Of a stretch of 64,000 bases of DNA, positions 1 to 8,876 are shown one piece after another; within the stretch, counting starts at the first letter, position 1, and every line of letters starts with the position of its first letter. The translations under genes and the position numbers were made by a program. Source of the DNA: Candidatus Woesearchaeota archaeon (GTDB lineage: Archaea; Nanobdellota; Nanobdellia; Woesearchaeales; JACPJR01); the NCBI GenBank assembly GCA_016187565.1, contig JACPJR010000015.1:40139-104138 (forward strand). Reading direction: 5' to 3'. The notes below the pieces were generated by a model. It searched no databases, had not been told where the DNA came from, and saw nothing but the letters and a program-made list of their open reading frames with translations.

Positions 1-132
1 GAGTTCTGCCTGACTAATCTTTCCTTTCCCAATATATTTACTGAATTTCTTCGATCTATTACCAATACGTCTATTTTTAACGAGGTAATGATAGGATTCT
101 CCATTCTGTTTTCTTACTTCATGATAGACCAT
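1..132 (-). CDS. Fic-like protein, N-terminal fragment cut by window edge
   Basis: The minus strand reads open from an ATG at 132 to the left edge, giving 44 residues that begin MVYHEVRKQNGESYHYLVKN and continue with a basic segment ending in KYIGKGKISQAEL. This layout (a short beta-hairpin, then a basic stretch, then YIGKG plus an acidic helix start) is what I associate with the N-terminus of archaeal and bacterial Fic/DOC-family proteins, which AMPylate target proteins; the catalytic HPFxxGNGR motif would lie outside the window. A TATA-like box inside a perfect inverted repeat lies just upstream. The family assignment rests on the N-terminus only, so it is tentative. Confidence 0.45.
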   Translation of the reverse strand, partial: MVYHEVRKQNGESYHYLVKNRRIGNRSKKFSKYIGKGKISQAEL

Positions 133-142
133 AACGATCCTA

Positions 143-182
143 TGTGGGCACATATTTATATACCTTTCTATTTGTGCCCACA
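143..182 (-). promoter_or_regulatory. Perfect inverted repeat enclosing the TATA box of the Fic-like gene
   Basis: TGTGGGCACA (143-152) and TGTGCCCACA (173-182) are exact reverse complements with a 20-base spacer. On the minus strand the spacer contains a TATATAAAT-type box, about 21-33 bases before the ATG at 132, the normal archaeal TATA distance. A repressor bound to the two half sites would block TBP/TFB, so this is probably an operator for the Fic-like gene. The arms are visible in the sequence; the regulatory role is inference. Confidence 0.6.
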
Positions 183-196
183 AACTAATCTTTACG

Positions 197-1558
197 TCAA
201 GAAATCCTTCTAACCACTCCCCGCTCTGCATCTACTTCGACTGCATCACCGTCATGAAGAATTTTTGTTGCAATTTTCGTGCCCACAATGCAGGGGATGT
301 GCATTTCTCTTGCAATGACTGCAGCATGTGATGTCAGACCACCCTCGTCAGTAACAATAGCAGCACATTTTGCCATGGTTGGTGTAAAGGTTGGAAAGGT
401 GTATGTTGCAACAAAAATATCCCCATTATTTACTTTGGCAAGGTCATCAGAATGACTGATGATTTTCACTGGTCCTTGTGCCTTTCCTCGACAGGCAACA
501 ATACCTGTAATTTGTTTGATTGATTTCCATGGTTTTTCGAGTAAAGTAATCGTTTTCTTGACGACGCGTTGGTCGTAAGTAATAAAAATCCTTCCCTTCA
601 AGAAGTGATAGATCGCCGAGCTTTCTGTACGCTGGTTAAGTTTTTCCGGGATTGTTCCCTTAGTTAAGAACTCTTTAATTTCTTTACTACAGCAATTTGC
701 AGCCAGAGCTAATGAAATGTTTGCCTTTGTAGCAAGATATTGATAAAATGGTTGGAGGAGGAACATAGCTTCCTTCCACGTGTCAATACGATCAGTCTTG
801 AGAAAGCTATAAGTATGGACAATTTCAACCTTTTGTTTGAGTGTTATGTCCAAGGTATTGAGGAATTGACGGTATCGTTGTTCTGCTTGAGAAAAAGCTT
901 TCTGCTGTGGCATTTCTTGTTTGTTGGTTTGCTGACGAAGTTTGACATAATCCTTCATCGTATAGGGGTGGTCATAGACACTGTACATGTTAAGCCACTG
1001 ATACTTTGCTAGCCAGGCTTCTCCGGTAAATCTAAACAGATCATTGAGCATATTTTGGTAAACAATAGGTTGTGTTAAGGCAGTTATTGTTTCTGCATGA
1101 TCTCCTAACTGTTGTAATACTTCTGGTTCTATAAAATAAATAACCGCCCATGCACCAAAAATGTACTCACAGAACTCATAGGCTTTTTTGTTGTAATCGT
1201 CGAATGCCTTAAGAATGGTTGTAACATTTCTCTTTTTAAAACTGCATGATTGGGATACTGCCTTAGCAGCCTGAAAAACAGCATTCTTTTTTTTTGGATA
1301 TTCGTGGAGATGACGCTTCCATTCAGCCTGCAGTTGTATGCTTAATGCTTTGAGTGTTGCAAGAAACGAATCTTCATGGGCATAAGCCTCAAAAACGTTA
1401 TGACGAGAAACATCACAGTAACTTTCTGTTCCGTGGTTTAGAATCCACCAAATGTATACTTCTTCACGACTGATGCATGATTCTCGTGTAACGAATTTTA
1501 TATGATTTCCTTTTACGAGGATTTTTTTTGGATATTGAATCACATATGGTTGTATCAT
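197..1558 (-). CDS. RP-H paralog 1: helical domain plus PEP-utiliser swivelling domain
   Basis: This 453-residue protein is the last gene of cluster I. Residues about 350-453 form a full swivelling domain: GIVACRGKAQG, then GDIFVATYTFP, then DEGGLTSHAAVIARE with the phosphorylatable His at 411, then PCIVGT and the closing VEVDAERG. The 350-residue front part is helical and is the most divergent of the larger copies: the N-terminal Trp motif is a VYIWWILNHG segment and the usual D-x-R-K helix is replaced by TDRIDTWKEA (near residue 255). In rifampicin phosphotransferase and PEP synthase this His shuttles phosphate between an ATP-binding domain and a substrate domain; no ATP-binding domain is present. 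The gene lies 25 bases after paralog 2, so it is probably co-transcribed. Substrate unknown. Confidence 0.85.
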   Translation of the reverse strand: MIQPYVIQYPKKILVKGNHIKFVTRESCISREEVYIWWILNHGTESYCDVSRHNVFEAYAHEDSFLATLKALSIQLQAEWKRHLHEYPKKKNAVFQAAKAVSQSCSFKKRNVTTILKAFDDYNKKAYEFCEYIFGAWAVIYFIEPEVLQQLGDHAETITALTQPIVYQNMLNDLFRFTGEAWLAKYQWLNMYSVYDHPYTMKDYVKLRQQTNKQEMPQQKAFSQAEQRYRQFLNTLDITLKQKVEIVHTYSFLKTDRIDTWKEAMFLLQPFYQYLATKANISLALAANCCSKEIKEFLTKGTIPEKLNQRTESSAIYHFLKGRIFITYDQRVVKKTITLLEKPWKSIKQITGIVACRGKAQGPVKIISHSDDLAKVNNGDIFVATYTFPTFTPTMAKCAAIVTDEGGLTSHAAVIAREMHIPCIVGTKIATKILHDGDAVEVDAERGVVRRIS

Positions 1559-1583
1559 GGTATTTCTTTCTTATGACAAGGTG

Positions 1584-2996
1584 TCACACCAATTTTTTCA
1601 CCACACCATTGGTTGCATCAACCTCAACCAGGTCATTGTCCTTTAAGCGCTGTGTTACTGCCTTGACTCCAACAATACAAGGAACTCCCAATTCTCTGGA
1701 AACTACGGCTGCATGACAGGTTATGCCGCCTTCTTCAGTAACAATAGCTCCTGCCTTTTTCATGATGGGTACAAATTCTGGTCTCGTGTTGTATGTTACC
1801 AGTATCTCTCCTTGTTTCATCCTTGAAAAATCTTTAATACTAATAATAACTCTAACTCTTCCCCTGGCTTTTCCGTTACAGGCAGGCATGCCCTTGATCT
1901 CCGTACCTTCCATACAAATAGCGGCATCATAGACTGCTTTGATTTCTTCTGCATCCTTTCCATACCACACAAATGATCCTTGCTTATAATCGTAAAGGCC
2001 ACAGCTTTTGTTCCCAATAGCTTTTAACTCTTTTTCTTTTTTTGAGAAAAGATCAGTAACAATAGTATGGGCAGAGAGTTGTTCGAAAAGGTGATAATCA
2101 ATGGATCTTCTTCTCCCAATCTCCTGCAAAAATCTTTTTAAGAGAACATTTCCTTTTGCCTGGCATCGTTTCCTCATATCTCTTCGCTTTGCTAAGAGTG
2201 CCATAAATTGAAGAAAGAGCAGAGTCTTAGGAGGTAAGTTATATTTTTTTAAGATCATTTGCTTTGCTTTTCGTGTCTCTTCAATTCTTTTATTTATTTC
2301 AGTAAGTCTTTCTTTAGCGTTAGATAAATGTTGTAATCGTTCCAAAAAGTGAGAAACAGGTTCTATCTCGATATATCCGTAGTTATTGGTATACCAAAAA
2401 AATTCCTGCTGATGCTGTTCAATTGTTTTTTTTGAGAGGCAAAGTTTTATTTTCAGAAGGCTAACTTCCTCTTCCTGAGTATATGACATCTCATCCGGCA
2501 ACAATAATGTCTTAATCTCTTCCTTCGATAATTTCATGGTATGCTCTTCTTCCATAATCTCTTGTAGCTGCTCTTCCCAACACAAATCAAAGGAATCAAT
2601 AAAGATAAATGGTTTCCATACCGATGAATATAATTGATTAACATTGGCAAGCGACAGTCTCAATTCCTCATCTGAATGCTTTTCAAGAAGCACATATCGC
2701 TGGAGAGCTTTGTCTAATTCTTCTTCCCTTGTATCATGTTCTTTTACTAATCGTTTGCTATAATCCTTTTCAGAAAAAAGATTTTGGAGTATACTTACTG
2801 AGAGCCGTTCTAATCCATCTATATATAGTCCCCAGTTTCCATGGCCGTTAAAGCAAAAGGCCATCATCGTTTCATAGCCATGATCACTATCAAAAATAGC
2901 TGGGTTGATTGGTGCAGTCATATAGAAAAATTTAGTCTCCCCTCCCTGATTATACCACGTTGTTTTTCGAATAAAGTCAATATGTCTCTGTCTCAT
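1584..2996 (-). CDS. RP-H paralog 2
   Basis: A 470-residue member of the family. The N-terminus carries the TTWYNQGGETKFFY segment typical of the group, the middle has the aromatic motif EFFWYTNNYGYIE and the basic helix RRDMRKRC, and the C-terminal swivelling domain has His428 in EEGGITCHAAVVSRE followed by PCIVGVKAVTQRL. The usual GTKIATK after the Cys is GVKAVTQ here, the main deviation in the domain. The start at 2996 gives an N-terminus that aligns with paralogs 3 and 4; only a weak purine-rich ribosome site precedes it. It lies 31 bases after paralog 3 in the 5954-to-197 transcription unit. Confidence 0.87.
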   Translation of the reverse strand: MRQRHIDFIRKTTWYNQGGETKFFYMTAPINPAIFDSDHGYETMMAFCFNGHGNWGLYIDGLERLSVSILQNLFSEKDYSKRLVKEHDTREEELDKALQRYVLLEKHSDEELRLSLANVNQLYSSVWKPFIFIDSFDLCWEEQLQEIMEEEHTMKLSKEEIKTLLLPDEMSYTQEEEVSLLKIKLCLSKKTIEQHQQEFFWYTNNYGYIEIEPVSHFLERLQHLSNAKERLTEINKRIEETRKAKQMILKKYNLPPKTLLFLQFMALLAKRRDMRKRCQAKGNVLLKRFLQEIGRRRSIDYHLFEQLSAHTIVTDLFSKKEKELKAIGNKSCGLYDYKQGSFVWYGKDAEEIKAVYDAAICMEGTEIKGMPACNGKARGRVRVIISIKDFSRMKQGEILVTYNTRPEFVPIMKKAGAIVTEEGGITCHAAVVSRELGVPCIVGVKAVTQRLKDNDLVEVDATNGVVKKLV

Positions 2997-3027
2997 TCAA
3001 TCGCCTTTTTTACTTTTTTTGACGTCA

Positions 3028-4491
3028 TCATTGTTCGGTGATCTTTATAATTCCTTTGTCTGCATCAACGCTAACAACCATACCGTCTTTTAACACCTTT
3101 GTTGCAATCTGCGTTCCAATAATGCAAGGCACGTTTAATTCTCTTGCGATAACCGCTGCATGGCAGGTAATGCCGCCCTCATCAGTAATAATAGCTGCTG
3201 CTTTTTTCATAAGAGGAACGTATTCTGGCCTTGTCATATGGGCAACGAGAATATCCTTTTCATTAAATTTCCCAAAGTGTGATTCACCAAGCACAACTCT
3301 AATAATGCCCGTTGCTTTTCCACGACACGCTGTTGTCCCTTTAATATTTTTTCCAATATTTTCAAATGATTTTGAAAGAAGCTGATAATACTCTTTTGCT
3401 TCTTCTTCAAGCACTCGAATAATTTGGTTTTTTGAATAGATGCTCATGATAATTTCCTGGCGTTTTGCAATGATCTGTTGGTATTCTTTTTTTGTTCTTC
3501 CTTTTGCAATGTCTTCTGCTCGGCAAACCCGCCATTCCTTGTACGGTATGTCAGTAATCTCTTCCATGCGCCTGATGCACTGATCATAATAGTGATTCAA
3601 CAAAAGCACGGCTTTCTTTCGATGATCACGGAGGTAGGTTAACTCCTGAAAAAAATAGAAGATGTTATCAAGATCGTCGCTCCAAGTATACTTTTCTCGA
3701 ATTTTTTGATGCTTTTTTGTCCAATCTGTTGTGAGATCAATAATCTGCTCCTCAATAACCTCTTTTTTCTCCAGAATTAACTCTTGTAATCTTTTTTCAA
3801 AATCCTCTGTGGTTAAGATTTTAGTTGACTCCCAGCTGTTGTCAATGAAAAAGTATTTTTTCGCGTGATTTTGCAGAAATGCTTTCGCACTGGTGACTCC
3901 TGAAATGCTTTTTTTCTTTCCAAGGCATTCCTTAGCAAATGTAAGCATGCTGAACCTTTCTTCCTGTACATAGTTATGCTGTGGATAACGAAGCATTGTT
4001 GACCTCTCTTTTTGGCTCAGTTTGCAACCTTCTTTCTTGCAATACTCGTCGAAGAGATCATCTCCGTTAGGATCAAAGAATTCACAGACAAAGGCTAATT
4101 TCCAAAAAGCAAAATTGTGTTCATCAAGAGTAGTAAGTGTTTCTTTAACTGTTTTAAAATCAGCCGTTGGAAAATCAATAACCAAAAGTTTCTCATGGAG
4201 TGCTTCGATTTGTGCAATCTTCTGGTGAACTGGCTGAACAACACTATCAACATATGCACGGTTTTTCTCTTGCCTCTTAAGCATCTCCCTTGCTTTACTG
4301 TTCAATTCGTCAAGTAAGAAAAAGCCTTCACAATGGTGCCTGTTTTTCAAAAGAAAAAATCCAAGTTCTGTGCCAATACATTCCAATGCTCCATCACCAC
4401 CTGTCAAAATATAATATGCCCTTGAATTCGCCGCCATGTGGTACCATTTCTTTCTCTGAATGACATTGATGATATCTTTTCTAAGATTCAT
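3028..4491 (-). CDS. RP-H paralog 3, close tandem copy of paralog 4
   Basis: A 487-residue protein whose start codon overlaps the stop of paralog 4 (ATGA), so the two are translationally coupled. Visible landmarks are RKKWYHMAANSRAYYILTGG at the N-terminus, KYFFIDNSWESTKIL near the middle, LTYLRDHRKKAVLLL, and a swivelling domain with His444 in DEGGITCHAAVIARE. The same landmarks occur in paralog 4 with few changes, and the DNA around the His motif is identical over more than 40 bases (about 3131-3177 against 4586-4632). That is what a recent tandem duplication or gene conversion would leave. The long first domain is charged and helical with no ATP-grasp signature. Confidence 0.88.
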   Translation of the reverse strand: MNLRKDIINVIQRKKWYHMAANSRAYYILTGGDGALECIGTELGFFLLKNRHHCEGFFLLDELNSKAREMLKRQEKNRAYVDSVVQPVHQKIAQIEALHEKLLVIDFPTADFKTVKETLTTLDEHNFAFWKLAFVCEFFDPNGDDLFDEYCKKEGCKLSQKERSTMLRYPQHNYVQEERFSMLTFAKECLGKKKSISGVTSAKAFLQNHAKKYFFIDNSWESTKILTTEDFEKRLQELILEKKEVIEEQIIDLTTDWTKKHQKIREKYTWSDDLDNIFYFFQELTYLRDHRKKAVLLLNHYYDQCIRRMEEITDIPYKEWRVCRAEDIAKGRTKKEYQQIIAKRQEIIMSIYSKNQIIRVLEEEAKEYYQLLSKSFENIGKNIKGTTACRGKATGIIRVVLGESHFGKFNEKDILVAHMTRPEYVPLMKKAAAIITDEGGITCHAAVIARELNVPCIIGTQIATKVLKDGMVVSVDADKGIIKITEQ

Positions 4492-5954
4492 TGAATCACC
4501 GTTATAATTCCCTTTGTTGCATCAACTTCTACTTGCATGCCATCCTTTAATACCTTTGTTGCCACCTGCGTCCCAATAATGCAGGGTACGTTTAATTCTC
4601 TTGCGATAACCGCTGCATGGCAGGTAATGCCGCCTTCATCGGTGATAATAGCAGCAGCTTTTTTCATGAGTGGAACGTATTCTGGCCGAGTCATTGGTGC
4701 AACGAGAATGTTTCCGTCTTCAAACTTACCAAAATGGGTTTCTCCCATCACGATTTTTACAATTCCTTGTGCAATCCCTTGGCACGCTGGTGTTCCTGTA
4801 ATGCTTTCACCTTTATGTATAAATTCTTTTGAGAGAAGGTCATAAAATAATTTCCCATGTTGAGGATCAACTGTCCAAATCTCTTGACCAGAGGAAAGCT
4901 TCATAATAATCTCTTTCCTACTCGCAAAAATTTTTTCATATTCCTCAGCGGTTCTGCCTTCTTTCAGATCACTTACTTTAGCAAGACTCCATTCTTCAAA
5001 TGACACTCCAGTAATCTCCGAAATCCGTTGATACAGTACATCATACCAATGATTGTTCAGCAGGACATATTTTTTTCGCTCATCACGAAGGAACATTAAT
5101 TGCTGAAAAAGATAGATTACACGTTGCAATCGAGTGTTTATATTACGTTGTTTGATTATTTCTTTTTGTTTCGCATGCCAATCGGTTGTTAATTCCTCAA
5201 TCTGTTTCTTTATCTCTTTTTCAGGTAATGTCATCAACTCTTTCAATCGCTGCTTAAAATCCTCAGATGTCAAGATTTTTGTCTGAGCCCAGCTATTCTC
5301 AATGAAGAAATATTGAGCAGCATGATCTTTAAGAAAGGTACGGACTACTGGATTTTTCAGGATCAGTTTTTTTGTTTTACAAGCAAGAGCCATCTCGAGG
5401 ATTGCAAGACGTTCTTTTTGCCCATAGTGGGGTATTAAAGGGCGAAGTAAAAGATTAAGTTCTTCTCTGTCTAGGGATACTTTTGCATCTGCTATTTCCT
5501 TATGCAACAGTGCTTCACCGTGTGGATCAAAGATATCACAGATAAAAACTTCTTTCCACAAGTCAACGCTGTTTTGCTCTAATTCCCTGAGAAGTTGGAG
5601 GATTTTCTGAAATGATGCGGCATCGAGAGTATTATTTCTCTGGTTATCATAAAAAGATTCGCACTGTCGCATTTTTTCCAAACATCGTTTTATAACATGA
5701 TCAATACATGATTCTGAGGATCGGTTTTCTATTTGATCTTTGAGAATAGTGGTTGTTTTTACTAGAAATTCTTGATCAGGAAAAAAACCTTCAAACATTT
5801 TTCGTTCCCGAATAAGAACAAAGGCTAAATCTACATCCATACACGTAAGTCCTCCATCACTTGCTCCCCAGATATAGCAAAGTTTTCCATGCGCTCCCTG
5901 GTAATACCATTTCCTCTTAGTTATTGCATCAATGATCTGTGGTTTAGTTTTCAT
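4488..5954 (-). CDS. RP-H paralog 4
   Basis: A 488-residue protein, first gene of the second half of cluster I. The N-terminus has KRKWYYQGAHGKLCYIWG, the central aromatic motif is QYFFIENSWAQTKIL, the basic helix is LMFLRDERKKYVLL, and the swivelling domain runs from about residue 385 with GTPACQGIAQG, GNILVAPMTRPEYVP and His446 in TCHAAVIARE. The start is placed at 5954 because the Trp motif then falls at the same depth as in paralog 3. Its upstream flank is occupied by double-hairpin element A, separating it from paralog 5; I see no clear TATA box there, so it may depend on read-through past the hairpins. Confidence 0.88.
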   Translation of the reverse strand: MKTKPQIIDAITKRKWYYQGAHGKLCYIWGASDGGLTCMDVDLAFVLIRERKMFEGFFPDQEFLVKTTTILKDQIENRSSESCIDHVIKRCLEKMRQCESFYDNQRNNTLDAASFQKILQLLRELEQNSVDLWKEVFICDIFDPHGEALLHKEIADAKVSLDREELNLLLRPLIPHYGQKERLAILEMALACKTKKLILKNPVVRTFLKDHAAQYFFIENSWAQTKILTSEDFKQRLKELMTLPEKEIKKQIEELTTDWHAKQKEIIKQRNINTRLQRVIYLFQQLMFLRDERKKYVLLNNHWYDVLYQRISEITGVSFEEWSLAKVSDLKEGRTAEEYEKIFASRKEIIMKLSSGQEIWTVDPQHGKLFYDLLSKEFIHKGESITGTPACQGIAQGIVKIVMGETHFGKFEDGNILVAPMTRPEYVPLMKKAAAIITDEGGITCHAAVIARELNVPCIIGTQVATKVLKDGMQVEVDATKGIITVIQ

Positions 5955-5985
5955 GTTCGTTGTTCTTTATCTTTTTACTACAACT

Positions 5986-6076
5986 ATAGGAAAAGACATT
6001 AATTTTCGTAATAATTTGTATGTCTTTTCCTAATAAGCAAAGGACATAAAGTTACGGTTATTAGTGTCCTTTGCTA
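5986..6076. repeat. Double-hairpin dispersed element, copy A
   Basis: Two perfect hairpins in a row. The first pairs AGGAAAAGACAT (5988-5999) with ATGTCTTTTCCT (6020-6031) around a 20-base AT-rich loop; the second pairs GCAAAGGACA (6037-6046) with TGTCCTTTGC (6065-6074) around an 18-base loop containing GTTACGG. A short AATAA linker joins them. The same sequence occurs inverted at 50598-50690 and, with a lost left arm, at 25404-25483. It fills the only real gap inside cluster I. Confidence 0.9.
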
Positions 6077-6078
6077 CA

Positions 6079-7545
6079 CTAGTCAGTATGAGTGATGATG
6101 GTTATTTTCCCGATTTTCAAATCAAGCTCAATATCATTACCATCCTTGAGCACTTTGGTACCAACTTTTGTGCCGATGATACACGGAATATGTAATTCCC
6201 GACAAATAACGGCTGCGTGACAGGTAATGCCACCTTCATTAGTTATGATTGCCCTTGCCTTCTTCATTAAGGGAACCATATCTGGTCGTGTCATTGAGGT
6301 TACTAAAATATCTCCATCTTGCATGTGTTTTGCTCGGTCAATAGTAAGGATAATTCGTGCTTTTCCTCTTATTGTTGTATCCTCACCTCGAGAGGCGACT
6401 GTTCCTTGTAAAGTCGTCGTTTGTGTTGGGGAAGGTAGTACGAGCTCTGTCAGCAATGCTGCTTCTTTATTAGTATATAGATGAAGTTTTTGGTCAGTAG
6501 TCATAAAGATGACTGCATGTTGCCATCGCTCTTGAAGCATTTTTCGATCAATTTTTCCGTTTAATAGATATGGAATCTCTGTATAGATTGTTGCGGCAAC
6601 TTCCTCTAGAGGAAGTGATGTTCTTTTTACAATTTCCTTTAAAAATTCATGCTGATAATAAAGTGCTTCCAAGCATGCTGCTTTTCGGTCATCCTGCCAA
6701 TGAATAAAGAAGTCAATAAATTCAACGAGCAATTGAAGCTCGTGTGAAGCGTGTAGCGTATCAAGGATTTCTTTCTTCCTTTCGTTACCTGTTTCATAGT
6801 TTTGGGTAATCTTTGTCTGCTCTCCCTTTGCTTTCTCAAAACGTTTTTTAACTTCATGTTCAACATGCTCTTTTCCAAGAAAAAGTGCACGTTCATAATT
6901 ATTTTCTACCCAGTGAAATTGTTTGACGTGTAAGGTAATCATCTGCTGAACAGCCTTACTCTTAAGGCCTTGTTTTTTTGCTCCTTCTGTAATAGTCAGC
7001 AAAGAAGATTCACAACGACTACTGAACGATGGTTTTGATGGGTGGGTGAGCTCAATAAAATATTGCTCAGCGTGTTTTCCCAATAATTCTTTCAGATGAT
7101 TTTCAGCAAAAAAAGCAAAACTATTGGTAATAACAGGCATTGCATATTCCTGCAGATATAATTCATTAAATCTCATGAAATAATTGAGAAATTCTTCCTC
7201 AGAACATCGTGAAAGATCAGCAGCGTTAAGGATTGTATAGTATTCCTGTAGTTCTTTTCGATAGTGCTGCCATTGACGGTAATACGGGGTAAGAAACTGA
7301 TGGTCCTTCATAAGAGCAGTAAATATATTTTTCCCGATACGTTTACAATCGTTCATTTCCCATATCCAGACTGCTTTATTTTCATTGAAAAGAGTAATAG
7401 TTACCTTATGATACAAAGGGAATTGTTTCGGTAGCAAAACCATATTTGCATAAAAGGGACTAAAAAACGTATGTATATACCCAGACATTTCCTCAACATA
7501 CCACTCAGGATGTTCAAATCCAAAAAGTTCTTTTGTGTTGTTCAT
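6079..7545 (-). CDS. RP-H paralog 5
   Basis: A 488-residue protein with HPEWYVEEMSGYIHTFFSP at the N-terminus, QFHWVENNYERALFL in the middle and the helix FFIHWQDDRKAACLE. The swivelling domain carries His443 in NEGGITCHAAVICRE; the Asp usual before EGG is Asn here, and the terminal strand is IELDLKIG rather than VEVDA-x-x-G. It begins inside the stop codon of the AlbA_2 gene (ATGA overlap at 7542-7545), so it is coupled to that gene. It is the last gene before element A, which could end or process the transcript. Confidence 0.87.
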   Translation of the reverse strand: MNNTKELFGFEHPEWYVEEMSGYIHTFFSPFYANMVLLPKQFPLYHKVTITLFNENKAVWIWEMNDCKRIGKNIFTALMKDHQFLTPYYRQWQHYRKELQEYYTILNAADLSRCSEEEFLNYFMRFNELYLQEYAMPVITNSFAFFAENHLKELLGKHAEQYFIELTHPSKPSFSSRCESSLLTITEGAKKQGLKSKAVQQMITLHVKQFHWVENNYERALFLGKEHVEHEVKKRFEKAKGEQTKITQNYETGNERKKEILDTLHASHELQLLVEFIDFFIHWQDDRKAACLEALYYQHEFLKEIVKRTSLPLEEVAATIYTEIPYLLNGKIDRKMLQERWQHAVIFMTTDQKLHLYTNKEAALLTELVLPSPTQTTTLQGTVASRGEDTTIRGKARIILTIDRAKHMQDGDILVTSMTRPDMVPLMKKARAIITNEGGITCHAAVICRELHIPCIIGTKVGTKVLKDGNDIELDLKIGKITIITHTD

Positions 7546-8873
7546 GTATGTTTCTCTGTTAAAGATTTATTAATTTCCCAGTACCCTCCTTTTGCAGAAC
7601 CTAGTCTTTTCAATAGCCCTTTTTTCTTTAACGCCTCTATATTTTTATCAATAGCCGTCGTGCTTATGCCTATCGTCTTAGACATTTCCCTCTTAGAGAT
7701 TCGTGGATTCTTAGCTATCAGATTGAGTATTCTCTTTTGGTTTTCTACCAACCCTTCTACCAACCCATCTACTAACCCTTCCGTCTGCTCTATTTTCCTC
7801 TTAAATAGAGTAATAAAGATCCCAGCCACTATCTTGAAATCGGTGGTGGGCTCTTTGGATAAAATTAGTTTAATACCACGCCCCCATTTTTCACCAAAAT
7901 GGATACGATGAAACATCTCTGCAATAAGCTCGTTTCTTCGTCTCGAAACTTCCTCTTTCTTGATTTTCTCAATCGTAAGGCCACCATACAAACCACCAGG
8001 ATTCCTTATCTCTAATCTGCCTTTAAAGATAGCAATGTTTACAGAATCAAATTCATGATAATCACGGTGACAAAAAGCGTTGATTATAGCTTCACGGAAT
8101 GCTGCACGATCTATTTCAGGCACGTCGATCCGATACAACCCCTCTACTCGCATGCCAATGTGGATATTCTCTAAAATATACTTTTCCGCTTTTTCAATCA
8201 ATGTAAAGACATCTCCCACAAAATCCTGCATATCAATGGTGGTTGCAGTAGTTTCACCAAAGACGGCACAACGTAATCTAGCATTAGGAAAGAAATCTTC
8301 GGGATGCTTTCCAAAAAAAAGAACAGCAGTATTCAACAGTTTCTCTTCTTTCATTAAGCCTAATTTTTCTAGTGAACTTTTAACAGAACCGTGTTTTAAA
8401 CCTGCTAATTTGACAAACGCTTTTATCTTTTTTTCATCAATATCCTTCAATTTCGCCTTAAGGCAGAATTCAATATCCCACTGAAGTTTATCTTTATTTT
8501 TTCTTATGATGATATGTTCTATTTCTTGAGGACTTATTTTCTTATCTTCATCCCCAACACGGACATAAGCACGACCATATGCGTAATAAGGAATGTCATT
8601 CCCACCAAATTCAACGCGAACACACTTCTTTGCTTCCAAAACTACTTCGTTAATTGTTGGGAATATTTTCGGCTCAATGTGCTGAGCGATAGTTTGAGAT
8701 ATTTCCCGAATAGTATTTTCGGTAACTGTTTGCCCAACGATTTCCCCGTTATTTTTAATCCCAAAATAGAGTTCACCTTTCTGATGCTTATTCAGAATAG
8801 AGACTATTGAAATCATAGCTTCTTTTATTTCAGAGGTGGATTTTTTGAGTTCGAGGTGTTCAGATTCTTTCAT
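7542..8873 (-). CDS. Schlafen/AlbA_2 domain protein with winged-helix C-terminus
   Basis: A 443-residue protein of the family often annotated as putative transcriptional regulator or RecG-like helicase. Residues 1-125 form the AlbA_2 (Schlafen AAA_4) fold, with ESEHLELKKSTSEIKEAM, GELYFGIKNNGEIVG and YAYGRAYVRVGDEDKKIS. Residues about 240-365 match the HATPase_c_4-like region (REAIINAFCHRDYHEFDSV, LEIRNPGGLYGGLT, FGEKWGRGI). The C-terminus has a winged helix (KNPRISKREMSKTIGIS) preceded by a small repeat EGLVDGLVEGLVE. The protein sits inside the RP-H operon, 3 bases after paralog 6 and overlapping paralog 5, and is the only different gene in cluster I. It could regulate the operon or act as an effector; neither can be read from the sequence. 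Confidence 0.85.
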   Translation of the reverse strand: MKESEHLELKKSTSEIKEAMISIVSILNKHQKGELYFGIKNNGEIVGQTVTENTIREISQTIAQHIEPKIFPTINEVVLEAKKCVRVEFGGNDIPYYAYGRAYVRVGDEDKKISPQEIEHIIIRKNKDKLQWDIEFCLKAKLKDIDEKKIKAFVKLAGLKHGSVKSSLEKLGLMKEEKLLNTAVLFFGKHPEDFFPNARLRCAVFGETTATTIDMQDFVGDVFTLIEKAEKYILENIHIGMRVEGLYRIDVPEIDRAAFREAIINAFCHRDYHEFDSVNIAIFKGRLEIRNPGGLYGGLTIEKIKKEEVSRRRNELIAEMFHRIHFGEKWGRGIKLILSKEPTTDFKIVAGIFITLFKRKIEQTEGLVDGLVEGLVENQKRILNLIAKNPRISKREMSKTIGISTTAIDKNIEALKKKGLLKRLGSAKGGYWEINKSLTEKHT

Positions 8874-8876
8874 TTT

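Noticed and set aside
5986..6076. CRISPR repeats, because near-identical palindromic units recur
   Set aside because: Copies are dispersed over many kilobases with no regular spacers and no cas genes are present.
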